From the NCBI GenBank assembly GCA_037445185.1, contig JBBIKZ010000020.1, positions 1-27,078 of the forward strand: a stretch of DNA of 27,078 bases. Reading direction: 5' to 3'. Made by a program: the position numbers and the translations under genes. Origin of the DNA: JANWZL01 sp037445185 (GTDB lineage: Bacteria > Pseudomonadota > Gammaproteobacteria > Burkholderiales > Thiobacillaceae). This document shows positions 1 through 6,969 of the stretch, piece by piece. The notes under the pieces are model-generated. The model worked only from the letters and a program-made list of their open reading frames with translations. It ran no database searches and was not told the origin of the DNA. Within the stretch, counting starts at the first letter, position 1; each line of letters starts with the position of its first letter.

Positions 1-102
1 ATAATCCTCGCCGCCGGCAGACACCCCCGCCAGACCGATCCCCAGTATGGCGAGGGCATGCGCGATGGAGGTCTGCCATCTATGCCAAATCTGTCTGTTC
101 AT
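1..102 (-). CDS. Exported protein, N-terminal fragment (runs off the window)
   Basis: Only the first 34 codons are in the window; the reading frame is still open at base 1. The start is ATG at 102, preceded by a GGAG/AGGA ribosome site 4 to 10 bases upstream. The peptide begins MNRQIWHRWQ, then has a hydrophobic run ending in LAGVSAGGEDY, which reads as a Sec signal peptide with probable cleavage near the SAG. The gene is divergent from oxyR and a perfect 15-bp palindrome (126-140) sits in its leader. Genes next to oxyR often encode peroxide-detoxifying enzymes such as catalases or cytochrome c peroxidases, but nothing in these 34 residues shows which family this is, so no function is assigned. 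Confidence 0.6.
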   Translation of the reverse strand, partial: MNRQIWHRWQTSIAHALAILGIGLAGVSAGGEDY

Positions 103-125
103 GTCCTGCTCCAATTTCCGTATGC

Positions 126-140
126 TGCACCTCAGGTGCA
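126..140. promoter_or_regulatory. 15-bp perfect palindrome in the leader of the partial exported gene
   Basis: TGCACCT, one base, then AGGTGCA. It ends 24 bases upstream of the ATG at 102 in the oxyR intergenic region. It could be an operator or a small 5'-UTR hairpin. It does not match the OxyR consensus (ATAG/CTAT spacing), so a different regulator would be needed. Confidence 0.4.
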
Positions 141-357
141 TGCACTGTCGCGACATTCGCCCCGGTGAAGGCCATATCGGCCGCCATCGCCAGGAACTTG
201 AAGCGGCGGTATCCAGCCGGATGCGTCGTGTCACACCATCGCGTTGGCCTGACCGGCGTGCCGGGCGCGGATGGCATCGGGTCCGCACGCCCCTCGTGAT
301 GCGTGCATTGGAAACCAGGACAATCGATCTATCCAATGAATTGTGTAAAATGAGACG

Positions 358-373
358 ATTGAATCATTGAATC
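358..373. repeat. Tandem octamer just upstream of oxyR
   Basis: ATTGAATC occurs twice without a gap, ending 7 bases before the oxyR ATG, and a CAAT-GA-ATTG inverted repeat lies at 334-343. This AT-rich patch in GC-rich DNA marks the oxyR promoter/leader. Whether OxyR itself binds here is not clear from sequence. Confidence 0.3.
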
Positions 374-380
374 GTCCAAC

Positions 381-1295
381 ATGACGCTGCAAGAACTCCG
401 TTACGCTGTTGCCCTGGCCGATTTGGGACACTTCGGCCAGGCGGCCGAGGCCTGCTGCGTGAGCCAGTCCACACTCTCTACAGGCTTGAAAAAGCTGGAG
501 GAGTTCCTCGGCATCACGCTCTTCGACCGGTCGCTCAAGCGTGTCACCCCCACCCCCATCGGGCGCGAGATCATCGACAGCGCCCGGCTCATCCTGCAGG
601 AGGCCGAGCGCATCCGCGAGCTGGCCCGCCTCGGCCAGGACCCGATGGACCGCACGGTGCAGCTGGGGGTGATCCCCACCCTGGGCCCCTACTATCTGCC
701 GCACGCCCTGACCATGGTGCACAAACTGCACCCCAAGCTGCGTTTGCTGCTGCGCGAGATCCTGACCCCGCAGCTGCTGGCGGATCTGCAAGAGGGCAGG
801 CTGGATGGCGGACTGCTCGCCCTGCCGACCGACGATCCCACGCTGGAGGTGGCCCCCCTGTTCGTGGAACCCTTCCTCGCCGCCGTGCCGGCGGCCCATC
901 CGCTGGCCAGGAAGAAGGCGATCCAGGTGGAAGAACTGGCGGCGGCCGGGCTGCTCCTGCTCGAGGAAGGACACTGCCTGCGCGATCAGGCCCTGGAGGC
1001 CTGCCGTCTGGAAGGCTTGAGGAGCGAGGAGATCCGTGCCACCAGCCTGGAGACACTGCGCCACATGGTGGGCATGGGCCTCGGCGTGACCCTGATCCCG
1101 GCGCTCGCTGCCGAGGGGCCCAAGCCGACCCGTCGGCAGGTGGTGCTCAAACCCCTGGCGGGGACGGGGGCGGCGCGGACCATCGGCCTGGTCTGGCGTC
1201 GTCGCTCGCCCGCCGCGCAGACCCTGTCCCGACTGGCCCGCACCTTGGCGGATTACCTGCCCGAGGGGGTCTACCCGGCAGGGACAGCGTCGTGA
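381..1295 (+). CDS. oxyR: OxyR, LysR-type peroxide-sensing regulator
   Basis: This 304-residue protein is a LysR-type regulator with the N-terminal winged helix-turn-helix at about residues 1-60 (AAEACCVSQSTLSTGLKKLE is the recognition region) and a periplasmic-binding-protein-like sensor domain from about 90. The sensor contains LLLLEEGHCL followed by RDQALEAC, which places cysteines at 199 and 208, the same numbers as the disulfide pair of Escherichia coli OxyR, so it should be activated by peroxide through that disulfide. Length matches the family. The ATG at 381 begins the standard MTLQELRY start. The gene is transcribed away from an exported protein gene, and its 3' end converges with a small exported protein gene. 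The upstream region contains two back-to-back copies of ATTGAATC (358-373) and a CAAT-GA-ATTG inverted repeat (334-343), possible autoregulatory elements. The oxyR assignment is secure. Confidence 0.95.
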   Translation: MTLQELRYAVALADLGHFGQAAEACCVSQSTLSTGLKKLEEFLGITLFDRSLKRVTPTPIGREIIDSARLILQEAERIRELARLGQDPMDRTVQLGVIPTLGPYYLPHALTMVHKLHPKLRLLLREILTPQLLADLQEGRLDGGLLALPTDDPTLEVAPLFVEPFLAAVPAAHPLARKKAIQVEELAAAGLLLLEEGHCLRDQALEACRLEGLRSEEIRATSLETLRHMVGMGLGVTLIPALAAEGPKPTRRQVVLKPLAGTGAARTIGLVWRRRSPAAQTLSRLARTLADYLPEGVYPAGTAS

Positions 1296-1337
1296 GAGGT
1301 GCAACGCACAGCGGGCTCGGGACTGCCCGGTGTTCGA

Positions 1338-1754
1338 CTACTGCAACTTCATGCGTTGCAGCACCACCTGCTGCGGCTCCATGAAGCCGCTGCGTTTGAC
1401 GTCGATGCGCAGCTCATCGCCCTGCAGCGTGTAGGTGCCGTTGATGAATTCGGCCGAGCGGCCATAGCCAAAGACATAGATCAGCAGACCGCTACGGCCG
1501 ATCGTGTAGGAGCCCGCCACACCGAGGCCGGCGCGCGGATCGACCATCAGGAACACGCCGTCGGGTGAGAAGAACATGCGTAGCCCCACATTGCTGGGCG
1601 AGGCGGCCTGGGTCACCGTCCAGGCCCCGAGGGGGGGAGGCGGCAGGGGGGGCGCCGACTCGGCGCGGGCACTCAGGGTATGGCCAGCCATCAGGGCGGC
1701 GAAACACAGCAGGGTGAGGACGCGGTTGAGCAGGTAGCGAGGCAGCTTGTGCAT
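1338..1754 (-). CDS. Small exported protein of unknown function, possibly lipocalin-like
   Basis: A 138-residue protein beginning MHKLPRYLLN. The start is ATG at 1754 because an AGGAGGT ribosome site (1759-1765) lies five bases upstream; a longer in-frame start ten codons earlier lacks one. Residues 1-31 form a signal peptide (hydrophobic VLTLLCFAALMAG, cleavage after SARA). A proline run (PPLPPPP) follows, then about 95 residues rich in alternating beta-strand patterns: GAWTVTQA, GLRMFFSPDGVFLMVDP, GSYTIGR, GTYTLQGDELRID. A short G-x-W start followed by repeated turns and strands is typical of small lipocalin-like domains, but this is a fold impression and not a family match. A TATAGT -10-like box is at 1784-1789 on the minus strand. 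The gene is convergent with oxyR. Confidence 0.75.
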   Translation of the reverse strand: MHKLPRYLLNRVLTLLCFAALMAGHTLSARAESAPPLPPPPLGAWTVTQAASPSNVGLRMFFSPDGVFLMVDPRAGLGVAGSYTIGRSGLLIYVFGYGRSAEFINGTYTLQGDELRIDVKRSGFMEPQQVVLQRMKLQ

Positions 1755-1996
1755 GATGACCTCCTGTCGATAGGGTGATTGCAACTATACACCGGCCTGC
1801 GACAGGCACGGTCATGGATTTCCGCAATGACCGGTAGCGCTGGGCCTGCGTGCCGGGCCCGACCCGCTCGGGCGGGCGGCATGCGCAGAAGAACGCCCAA
1901 GCGACGAGGTCTCGCGCACGACGTTGCAAAAAATCATCATGCGACCGTGGCAGGCCCGCTGCCCATGTCACGTCCCCGCGGCTGGGGCGGTCGGAT

Positions 1997-2632
1997 TCAG
2001 AGGCTGGGGGTGCCCCCCAGGATGATGTCGAAACGGGCCATGAGCGCTGCGGGGCTACGCGGGTTGGGCGCGAATTCGGCGCTGACCAGGTGGCGGCGCT
2101 CGGCGGGAATGCGGCGGTAGAGGAAATCGCCGTCGTTGCCCGCCTCCCCGGCCACGTAGAGCTGTGTGGTGAAGGGATGCCGGCCGGGGGTCATGACGGC
2201 ATAGTGGATGTGGGGGGTGCGGCCCGGGTAGGGCACCGGACGGATGGTGCGAAAGCGGTAGCGCCCGTTCGCGTCCGTGGTGTGATGTCCGAAGCCCTGG
2301 AAATTCTCGTCCAGCGGGCCGCCTCGGTCGTGCAGGTGGTGATAGCGGCCAAAGGCGTCGCACTGCCAGATCTCGACGCGGGCGCCTGCAATCGCTCGGC
2401 CGTCGGCGTCGAGCACCCGACCCTCGATGTCGGTGACCTGCCCCCTGGCCAGGCCGTTGCGCCCCTGCACGCGGGTAAGATCGTTGTCGTCATCCAGAGG
2501 ATACTCCAGGGGATAGAACGGTCCCGCCGTCTGCGCGGGCGTGGTCAACAGCCGGCTCGCCAAGGCAGGGCCGGCCAGGAGCATGCCGGACAGCCCGAGG
2601 ATCAGCTGTCTGCGCTGCGCATCGGGTTGCAT
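1997..2632 (-). CDS. Exported intradiol ring-cleavage dioxygenase-like protein
   Basis: This 211-residue protein resembles the catalytic domain of intradiol dioxygenases (protocatechuate 3,4-dioxygenase family), non-haem Fe(III) enzymes that open catechol-type rings between the hydroxyls. The four expected iron ligands are visible: Tyr97 (DAFGRYHH), Tyr135 (RPVPYPG) and His141 and His143 in TPHIHY. The N-terminus (DAQRRQLILGLSGMLLAGPALA) is a signal peptide with a twin-arginine-like RRQ, so the protein should act outside the cytoplasm, unlike classical two-subunit PcaGH. A GGAGG site sits just upstream of the ATG at 2632. No other aromatic-degradation gene is nearby, so the substrate is unknown; secreted members of this group are usually annotated only as dioxygenase-like. 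It follows the ceramidase-like gene on the same strand after 118 bases. Confidence 0.88.
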   Translation of the reverse strand: MQPDAQRRQLILGLSGMLLAGPALASRLLTTPAQTAGPFYPLEYPLDDDNDLTRVQGRNGLARGQVTDIEGRVLDADGRAIAGARVEIWQCDAFGRYHHLHDRGGPLDENFQGFGHHTTDANGRYRFRTIRPVPYPGRTPHIHYAVMTPGRHPFTTQLYVAGEAGNDGDFLYRRIPAERRHLVSAEFAPNPRSPAALMARFDIILGGTPSL

Positions 2633-2750
2633 GGTGACCTCCGGTGGGATGATGACGATAGGGAGTCGTCGTCGCGCGCCGAGTTTCCTGCCCGGTCGCT
2701 CCCAACGGACCTCGATGGAAGCCCGGAGAGGGCGGACCGGCCCTGGGACG

Positions 2751-3413
2751 CTAGCTGAATCTCAGCGCAGCCGACTGCAGCAGACCGCGCACCAGCAGAT
2801 ACAGCAGCAGGGCGTTGAGCAGATGCCAGACGAAATGGGTGCCCATGGGCAGCACGCCGCACCACGCCTGGTCCACGGTGCGCAGACTCAACGAGACCAG
2901 GAACAGGCCGCTGGCCCAGGCATAGCCTTGCCACTGCGCATACCCCTTGTGGGCGAGCCAGAAGGTCATCAGCAGCAAGGCCATCCAGGTGGGGAGGTAG
3001 AACACCGAACCGTTGAGGAAGTCGGGCGGCAGGACGGCCTGGGTCGCCCAGTTGACGCCATGGTAGAGCAGGAACAGGGACAGGGTGGGCAGCAGGCCAA
3101 GGCCGGCGAGGCGTACCAGGAAGACGAGCAGGAACAGGCTGATGAAGGCCGTGATGGGCAACACGTCGGCCAGCATCGCCCAGCGCTCGGCGGTGAGGTG
3201 CCACAGGCCGCTGCCCACCCCGATGGCGGCCAGCAAAGCGATCAGCAACAGCCGGTCCCAGCCCTGGTCGTGCCGGCCGCGGAAGACCTGCAGATAGTGT
3301 CTCAGCAACAGGGCTGCGGCGAGCAGAAAGCCGAGGTTGGTGAGGGTGTTGAGCGGCTCCTGCCACAGCCCGGGCGCCGTGCGCTCGCAGTAGAGGTCGA
3401 GGGAATCGTGCAC
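2751..3413 (-). CDS. CREST-superfamily (alkaline ceramidase-like) membrane hydrolase
   Basis: A 220-residue integral membrane protein with about seven hydrophobic segments. It starts MHDSLDLYCERTAPGLWQEP, the typical N-terminus of bacterial ceramidase-domain proteins. The pattern of the CREST superfamily (alkaline ceramidases, PAQR receptors, Per1, TMEM8) can be read: Ser68 and His72 in SGLWHLTAERW, Asp83 in MLADVLPI, and His193-x3-His197 in THFVWHLLNAL, a probable zinc site inside the membrane. The family hydrolyses amide bonds of lipids in eukaryotes; the substrate of bacterial members is largely unknown and sphingolipid substrates should not be assumed here. It lies 18 bases after the YqhA-like gene on the same strand, so the two are probably cotranscribed. 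Confidence 0.85.
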   Translation of the reverse strand: MHDSLDLYCERTAPGLWQEPLNTLTNLGFLLAAALLLRHYLQVFRGRHDQGWDRLLLIALLAAIGVGSGLWHLTAERWAMLADVLPITAFISLFLLVFLVRLAGLGLLPTLSLFLLYHGVNWATQAVLPPDFLNGSVFYLPTWMALLLMTFWLAHKGYAQWQGYAWASGLFLVSLSLRTVDQAWCGVLPMGTHFVWHLLNALLLYLLVRGLLQSAALRFS

Positions 3414-3431
3414 GGGGCCGGGCCGATGGCG

Positions 3432-3947
3432 TCAATGCTTGGCGGCGCTGCCCTCGGCGATGCGGTCCATGAGGGCGAACATCACGCCGGAGACGACCAG
3501 CACGACATGGATGCCCACCTTCCAGGCGAGCTGGGTGTTGTCGTAGTTGGTGACGTTGATGAAGGCCTTGAGCAGTTCGATGCCGGAGATGGCGACGATG
3601 GAGGCGATCAGCTTGATCTTGAGTCCCGAGAAGTCCACCTTGCCCATCCATTCCGGCCGGTCCTCGTGCTCCTCGCCGGTGTGGATCTTGGAGACGAAGT
3701 TCTCGTAGCCGCTGAAGATGATGATCAGCAGTAGGTTGGCCACCAGGGACATGTCCACCAGGGTCAGCACCGCCAGGATCAGCTCGCTCTCGCTGGCCGT
3801 GAAGATGTGACCCACGACGTGGAAGAATTCCTGGGTGAACTTGATCAGGATGAGCACGATGCTCACTACCAGCCCGATGTAGAACGGCGCCAGCAGCCAG
3901 CGGCTGTTGAACATGAGCAATTCGAGACCATGCTCGATCCTTTTCAT
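3432..3947 (-). CDS. YqhA/UPF0114-family inner membrane protein
   Basis: A 171-residue protein starting MKRIEHGLELLMFNSRWLLAP, the conserved opening of the UPF0114 (YqhA) family. The ATG at 3947 is preceded by GAGGATC, and the longer upstream open frame is low-complexity and unlikely to be translated. Three or four transmembrane helices are visible: LLAPFYIGLVVSIVLILI, ILAVLTLVDMSLVANLLLIIIFSGYEN, LKIKLIASIVAISGIELLKAF and VGIHVVLVVSGVMFALMDRI. The hydrophilic loop FVSKIHTGEEHEDRPEWMGKVDFSGLK is also a family hallmark. The biochemical role of the family is unknown. It is probably the first gene of a unit with the ceramidase-like gene and is divergent from the gene at 4091. Confidence 0.88.
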   Translation of the reverse strand: MKRIEHGLELLMFNSRWLLAPFYIGLVVSIVLILIKFTQEFFHVVGHIFTASESELILAVLTLVDMSLVANLLLIIIFSGYENFVSKIHTGEEHEDRPEWMGKVDFSGLKIKLIASIVAISGIELLKAFINVTNYDNTQLAWKVGIHVVLVVSGVMFALMDRIAEGSAAKH

Positions 3948-4090
3948 GGCGTGATCCTCTCGTCGTCTGTAGTCGGGGCGGATTCTACACCAGCCGCATG
4001 ACGGTCCTGCGCCTGCGTGGCGGCAGCCGGACTCGCCGGCGCGGGACGCCGGGCGCATAATCCGGATCAGCTTGGTCACAGGGGCTGTCC

Positions 4091-4843
4091 ATGGCCTTCG
4101 GGCTCATCATCATCGGCGACGAGATCCTGTCCGGCAAACGGCAGGACAGGCACTTCAGCGGCGTGCGCGAGATCCTGGCGCAGCGGGGGCTGGCGCTCGC
4201 CTGGGTCCTTTACCTGGGCGACGACCGTCGCCTCATCCGCACCACCTTGGCCAGGACCTTTGCCGGCGAGGACATCGTGTTCTGTACCGGCGGCATCGGT
4301 GCGACACCGGATGACCACACCCGCCAGGCGGCCGCCGAGGCCTTGGGGCTGCCGCTCGTCCTCCACCCCGAGGCCGCGCGGCTCATCACCGAGCGCACCC
4401 TCGAGGTGGGGTTGCCCGTCACGCCCGAGCGCCTGCGCATGGGGGAGTTCCCGGAGGGCGCGCAGATCATCCCCAACCCCTACAACCGCATCCCCGGCTT
4501 TTCCCTGGGTGCGCATCACTTCGTGCCCGGTTTTCCGGAGATGGCCTGGCCGATGCTGGAATGGGTGCTGGACGTGCGCTACGGCGGCCGGCTGGCCGGC
4601 GCGCCGCACGCCGAGGCCGCCTGCGTCGTGCGCGGCCTGGTCGAGGCCACCCTGACCCCGCTCATGGAAGCGGTGGAACGCGAGCATCCCGGGGTGCGCG
4701 TCTTCAGTCTGCCCCGTCTCGACCCGCAACGGCGCACCGGCTGCGAGATCGAGTTGGGCGTGAAGGGTGAGCCGGCCGCAATCGCGACGGCCATACGGGT
4801 GCTGCGGGAGGGCGCCCTGGCCTTGGGGGGCGAAATCGTCTGA
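4091..4843 (+). CDS. Molybdopterin-binding-domain protein (CinA N-terminal / MoaB-like)
   Basis: A 250-residue cytosolic protein with a MoCF_biosynth domain over about residues 1-170. It opens MAFGLIIIGDEILSGKRQD and contains FCTGGIGATPDDHTRQAAAEALG, the phosphate/pterin-binding loop shared by MoaB, MogA and the N-terminal domain of CinA. No CinA C-terminal amidohydrolase domain is present; the last 80 residues form a short separate alpha/beta region. Standalone versions of this domain are usually annotated competence/damage-inducible protein A or molybdopterin-binding protein; a true molybdenum cofactor role is not shown by the neighbours. The ATG at 4091 is chosen because family members start at this residue. 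The gene converges with the DsrC-like gene 50 bases downstream. Confidence 0.88.
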   Translation: MAFGLIIIGDEILSGKRQDRHFSGVREILAQRGLALAWVLYLGDDRRLIRTTLARTFAGEDIVFCTGGIGATPDDHTRQAAAEALGLPLVLHPEAARLITERTLEVGLPVTPERLRMGEFPEGAQIIPNPYNRIPGFSLGAHHFVPGFPEMAWPMLEWVLDVRYGGRLAGAPHAEAACVVRGLVEATLTPLMEAVEREHPGVRVFSLPRLDPQRRTGCEIELGVKGEPAAIATAIRVLREGALALGGEIV

Positions 4844-4893
4844 GCCGGCGCAGCGCCAGCCTCACCCTCGACGCGGCGCCGTCGCCGCTGCGT

Positions 4894-5271
4894 TCACACC
4901 ACGCTGCCGAACCCCCGATCGGTCGCCCCGGCGGGGGCGGGCAGCCCCGCGATGCGGCAGCCCTGGGCAACGGGGCCGCCCGGGAAGAGCTCATACAGAT
5001 GGCGGATGCCGCCTTGGGCGTGGAAGGCCTCGTCCAGGGCGTCGTGCAGTTCGCGCGTGTGGATCGCCGGCTCATCGCGATGGCGATGGAAGTAGGCCTG
5101 CAGCGCGCGTATGACCTGCCAGTGCGCCTCGCTAAGGGTGAGCCCCTCCGTCCTGGCCTGCCGTTCCGCCTCGTAGCGGCTCCAGCCGAGCGGGGCATGC
5201 GGAAATTCGGGGTCGGTCTCCAGCAGCATTTCGCGGCCGGGCAGGATGTAGTCCTGGGTGCGTTCGGTCAT
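4894..5271 (-). CDS. DsrC/TusE-family sulfur-carrier-like protein with a single C-terminal cysteine
   Basis: A 125-residue protein of the DsrC/TusE/gamma-sulfite-reductase family, whose members carry sulfur as persulfides or trisulfides in sulfur oxidation, sulfite reduction and tRNA thiolation. Family features are SEAHWQVIRALQAYF (DHWEVI motif), then HLYELFPGGPVAQGCRIAGLP near the C-terminus. The upstream cysteine (Cys105, CysB) is present, but the penultimate family cysteine (CysA, in PxPxGC-V) is replaced: the protein reads PAPAGA then continues TDRGFGSVV, nine residues longer. TusE keeps CysA and DsrC has both, so this combination is unusual. The start is ATG at 5271, behind AGGAGG; a start six codons earlier lies upstream of that site. 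It is divergent from the unknown gene at 5403. Confidence 0.85.
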   Translation of the reverse strand: MTERTQDYILPGREMLLETDPEFPHAPLGWSRYEAERQARTEGLTLSEAHWQVIRALQAYFHRHRDEPAIHTRELHDALDEAFHAQGGIRHLYELFPGGPVAQGCRIAGLPAPAGATDRGFGSVV

Positions 5272-5402
5272 GGTCTGCCTCCTCTTCACGCTTGTACTAT
5301 CACGCTAGAAGGTTTTCATCCGTGATCAAGCCCGAGCTCGGCACGGGAACGCCGCGGCCCAGTGGATCGTCAACGGCAGTGAGCCATCGGTACGCAGGAG
5401 CC

Positions 5403-6404
5403 ATGTCGGTGCAATGTTATGCCCAGCGCCTGCTCAACCCCTTCCGCGGGGCCGTACAGGTCATCCGTTATGCCTCGGCCGAGGCGGTGACGACCGACGG
5501 GGTGCATTGGGACATCTATGTCAGCAACGATGCCCTGTTGCGCGATCTGCCCGAGGGGTGCCGGGTGCAGACGAGCGACATCCGTTACGGCAGCTGGTCG
5601 GCTGCTAAGGGGCTGAAGCGCGGTCCCATCAACCTCTATGACGACTTTCTGGTCATGGAGGAGATGGGGGCCAGGGTCTATGAGCATCTGACCCGCGTGC
5701 ACGACCAGGTCCCTTTCCCCTTCGCCGACCGCTTCGAGCTCTGGCTGCTGGACCAGGCGGGACGCCCCCTCGCGCTGTTGGCCAGCGCCTGTAGCGAGCG
5801 GGAAGTGGCGCTGGATCAGTCGACACCCCTCTGGCAGGCCGGCTATGCCGCACGCGAACGCTTCAACAGCCCGGCGCTGGACGCGCTGTGCAGTCAGGAT
5901 GGCAGCCGGCTGACGGCGGCCGACTATCTGACCGCCTATGTCAATCGCTGCGCGGGAGCGAGGCCCGTAGTCCAGTGGTTCCGACGTGAGGCGGACGGAA
6001 CGGGCTGCGGCCTGGGCAGTTCCGACCCCGAGCTGGCGGCCGAGGGGCGCACGCTCGCCACGACCGATTTTCCGGTCTTCATCCTGTCCGAATCCGGCCA
6101 TGACGGGGCACACCAGCGGTTGATCCGGGACTATCACGCCTGGCTGGCACCCTGGTTGTTGCTGTTGCAGGGTCTGGCGGCGGACACGCGGGGTGAACTG
6201 GAGCGCCAGGCACGCCTGCAGGCGCTGGAGGTCGCCAAGCAGTATCGGCTTTATCCTGCGGTGGTGGATCAGGGTGAAATCAATGCCGCCCTGGTGGAGG
6301 CGGTCCTGCTCTCTCGTGGCGGCCATGACCGCCAGGCGGGGGAGGACGCCGGCATGTCCACCTTCTATATCGAACTCAACCCGGGCGGTGGCGAGTATCT
6401 CTGA
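5403..6404 (+). CDS. Protein of unknown function, 333 residues
   Basis: I do not recognise this protein. The start is ATG at 5403 behind GCAGGAGCC; the frame is open further upstream but without a ribosome site. There is no signal peptide or transmembrane segment, so it is probably cytoplasmic. It opens MSVQCYAQRLLNPFRGAVQV, has several aromatic clusters (VHWDIYVSND, IRYGSWSAAKGLKRGPINLYDDFL), five cysteines without a recognisable CxxC, a mixed C-terminal third (YHAWLAPWLLLLQGLAADTRGELERQ, probably helical) and ends FYIELNPGGGEYL. It is divergent from the DsrC-like gene across 131 bases, so the two may share regulation, and it is followed by a small hairpin (6522-6538). Confidence 0.75.
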   Translation: MSVQCYAQRLLNPFRGAVQVIRYASAEAVTTDGVHWDIYVSNDALLRDLPEGCRVQTSDIRYGSWSAAKGLKRGPINLYDDFLVMEEMGARVYEHLTRVHDQVPFPFADRFELWLLDQAGRPLALLASACSEREVALDQSTPLWQAGYAARERFNSPALDALCSQDGSRLTAADYLTAYVNRCAGARPVVQWFRREADGTGCGLGSSDPELAAEGRTLATTDFPVFILSESGHDGAHQRLIRDYHAWLAPWLLLLQGLAADTRGELERQARLQALEVAKQYRLYPAVVDQGEINAALVEAVLLSRGGHDRQAGEDAGMSTFYIELNPGGGEYL

Positions 6405-6521
6405 GGCGCGGCGTGTACGGGTTTCCCTTTGGTCTTGATAGCGGCCTTTGGGCCGACGGGGTTGTGGTCGCGATCCGCGATTGCAAGCCTGAAGACCGAC
6501 TTTGTGCCTGACCTGCAAGCT

Positions 6522-6538
6522 GGGGGTACAACACCCCC
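6522..6538. terminator. Small GC hairpin downstream of the 333-residue protein gene
   Basis: GGGGGT, loop ACAAC, ACCCCC, followed on the plus strand by TTGTT. The stem is perfect but only six pairs and the T-run is short. It lies between two convergent genes and could terminate either. Confidence 0.35.
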
Positions 6539-6583
6539 TTGTTCGAGGCCAGGTCAGAGGCCGCGACGATTGGCGGCCGGAAA

Positions 6584-6847
6584 CTACTTCCGGTCGCTGC
6601 GGTTGGTGATGGCGCGCACGACGGAGGCGACCAGGGCCTCGAGTTCCGTCGGCTTCAATTCCGGAAAGGCACCCTGCAGTTTGTGCAAGGCCCGGTAGAG
6701 GGTGGTGCCGTTGTGCTGCAGCGGATCATCGCCCAGCAACGGTTCCAGCAGTCGACGCGCCTCGTCGAAACGCTTGCGCAGCCGCAGGTTCTTGCGGCGT
6801 TCCACGCGCACGGGGGCGACCCGTTCCTCCGTTCGTTCTACCGGCAT
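6584..6847 (-). CDS. Small charged protein of unknown function, 87 residues
   Basis: The start is ATG at 6847, preceded by GGAGG at a suitable distance. The protein opens with a very basic and acidic stretch (VERTEERVAPVRVERRKNLRLRKRFDEARRLLEPLL), then a helical region (GTTLYRALHKLQGAF, ELEALVASVVRAITNRSDRK). It has no cysteine, signal peptide or membrane segment. I do not recognise a family; the basic helical N-terminus would suit a nucleic-acid or protein binder, but that is a guess. It has its own strong promoter (6907-6935) with a palindrome at the expected transcription start, and it is convergent with the gene ending at 6404. Confidence 0.72.
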   Translation of the reverse strand: MPVERTEERVAPVRVERRKNLRLRKRFDEARRLLEPLLGDDPLQHNGTTLYRALHKLQGAFPELKPTELEALVASVVRAITNRSDRK

Positions 6848-6878
6848 ATCGGGTCCTCCACCCTTGATGTTGTACAGA

Positions 6879-6894
6879 CAGATAAATCTATCTG
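6879..6894. promoter_or_regulatory. Perfect 16-bp palindrome at the predicted transcription start
   Basis: CAGATA, four bases AATC, TATCTG. It lies at about +6 to +21 relative to the promoter at 6907-6935, a classical operator position. It is AT-rich and could also form a short 5'-UTR hairpin. Confidence 0.5.
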
Positions 6895-6906
6895 ATCAAT
6901 GTTACA

Positions 6907-6935
6907 AAAATACTATGACCGAAGGGGCTTGACAA
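6907..6935 (-). promoter_or_regulatory. Sigma-70-type promoter for the 87-residue protein gene
   Basis: On the minus strand, TTGTCA (-35, 6930-6935) and TATTTT (-10, 6907-6912) are separated by exactly 17 bases, in an AT-rich island. Predicted transcription start near 6900, about 53 bases before the ATG. Confidence 0.65.
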
Positions 6936-6969
6936 TCCGCTTACCTGCCGAACGGTCGCGCTCACACGA

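Noticed and set aside
323..359. OxyR binding site upstream of oxyR
   Set aside because: A 15-mer at 323-337 matches about 7 of 10 fixed positions of the half-site, but the second half-site at the right distance matches only about 5, so I could not support it.
231..1304. Long minus-strand open frame opposite oxyR
   Set aside because: It is a shadow of a high-GC gene: its translation is low-complexity and has no domain, whereas the plus strand encodes a complete OxyR.
5272..5402. N-terminal extension of the 333-residue protein to 5292
   Set aside because: The extension has no ribosome site and lies in the divergent promoter region; the ATG at 5403 has GCAGGAG in front.
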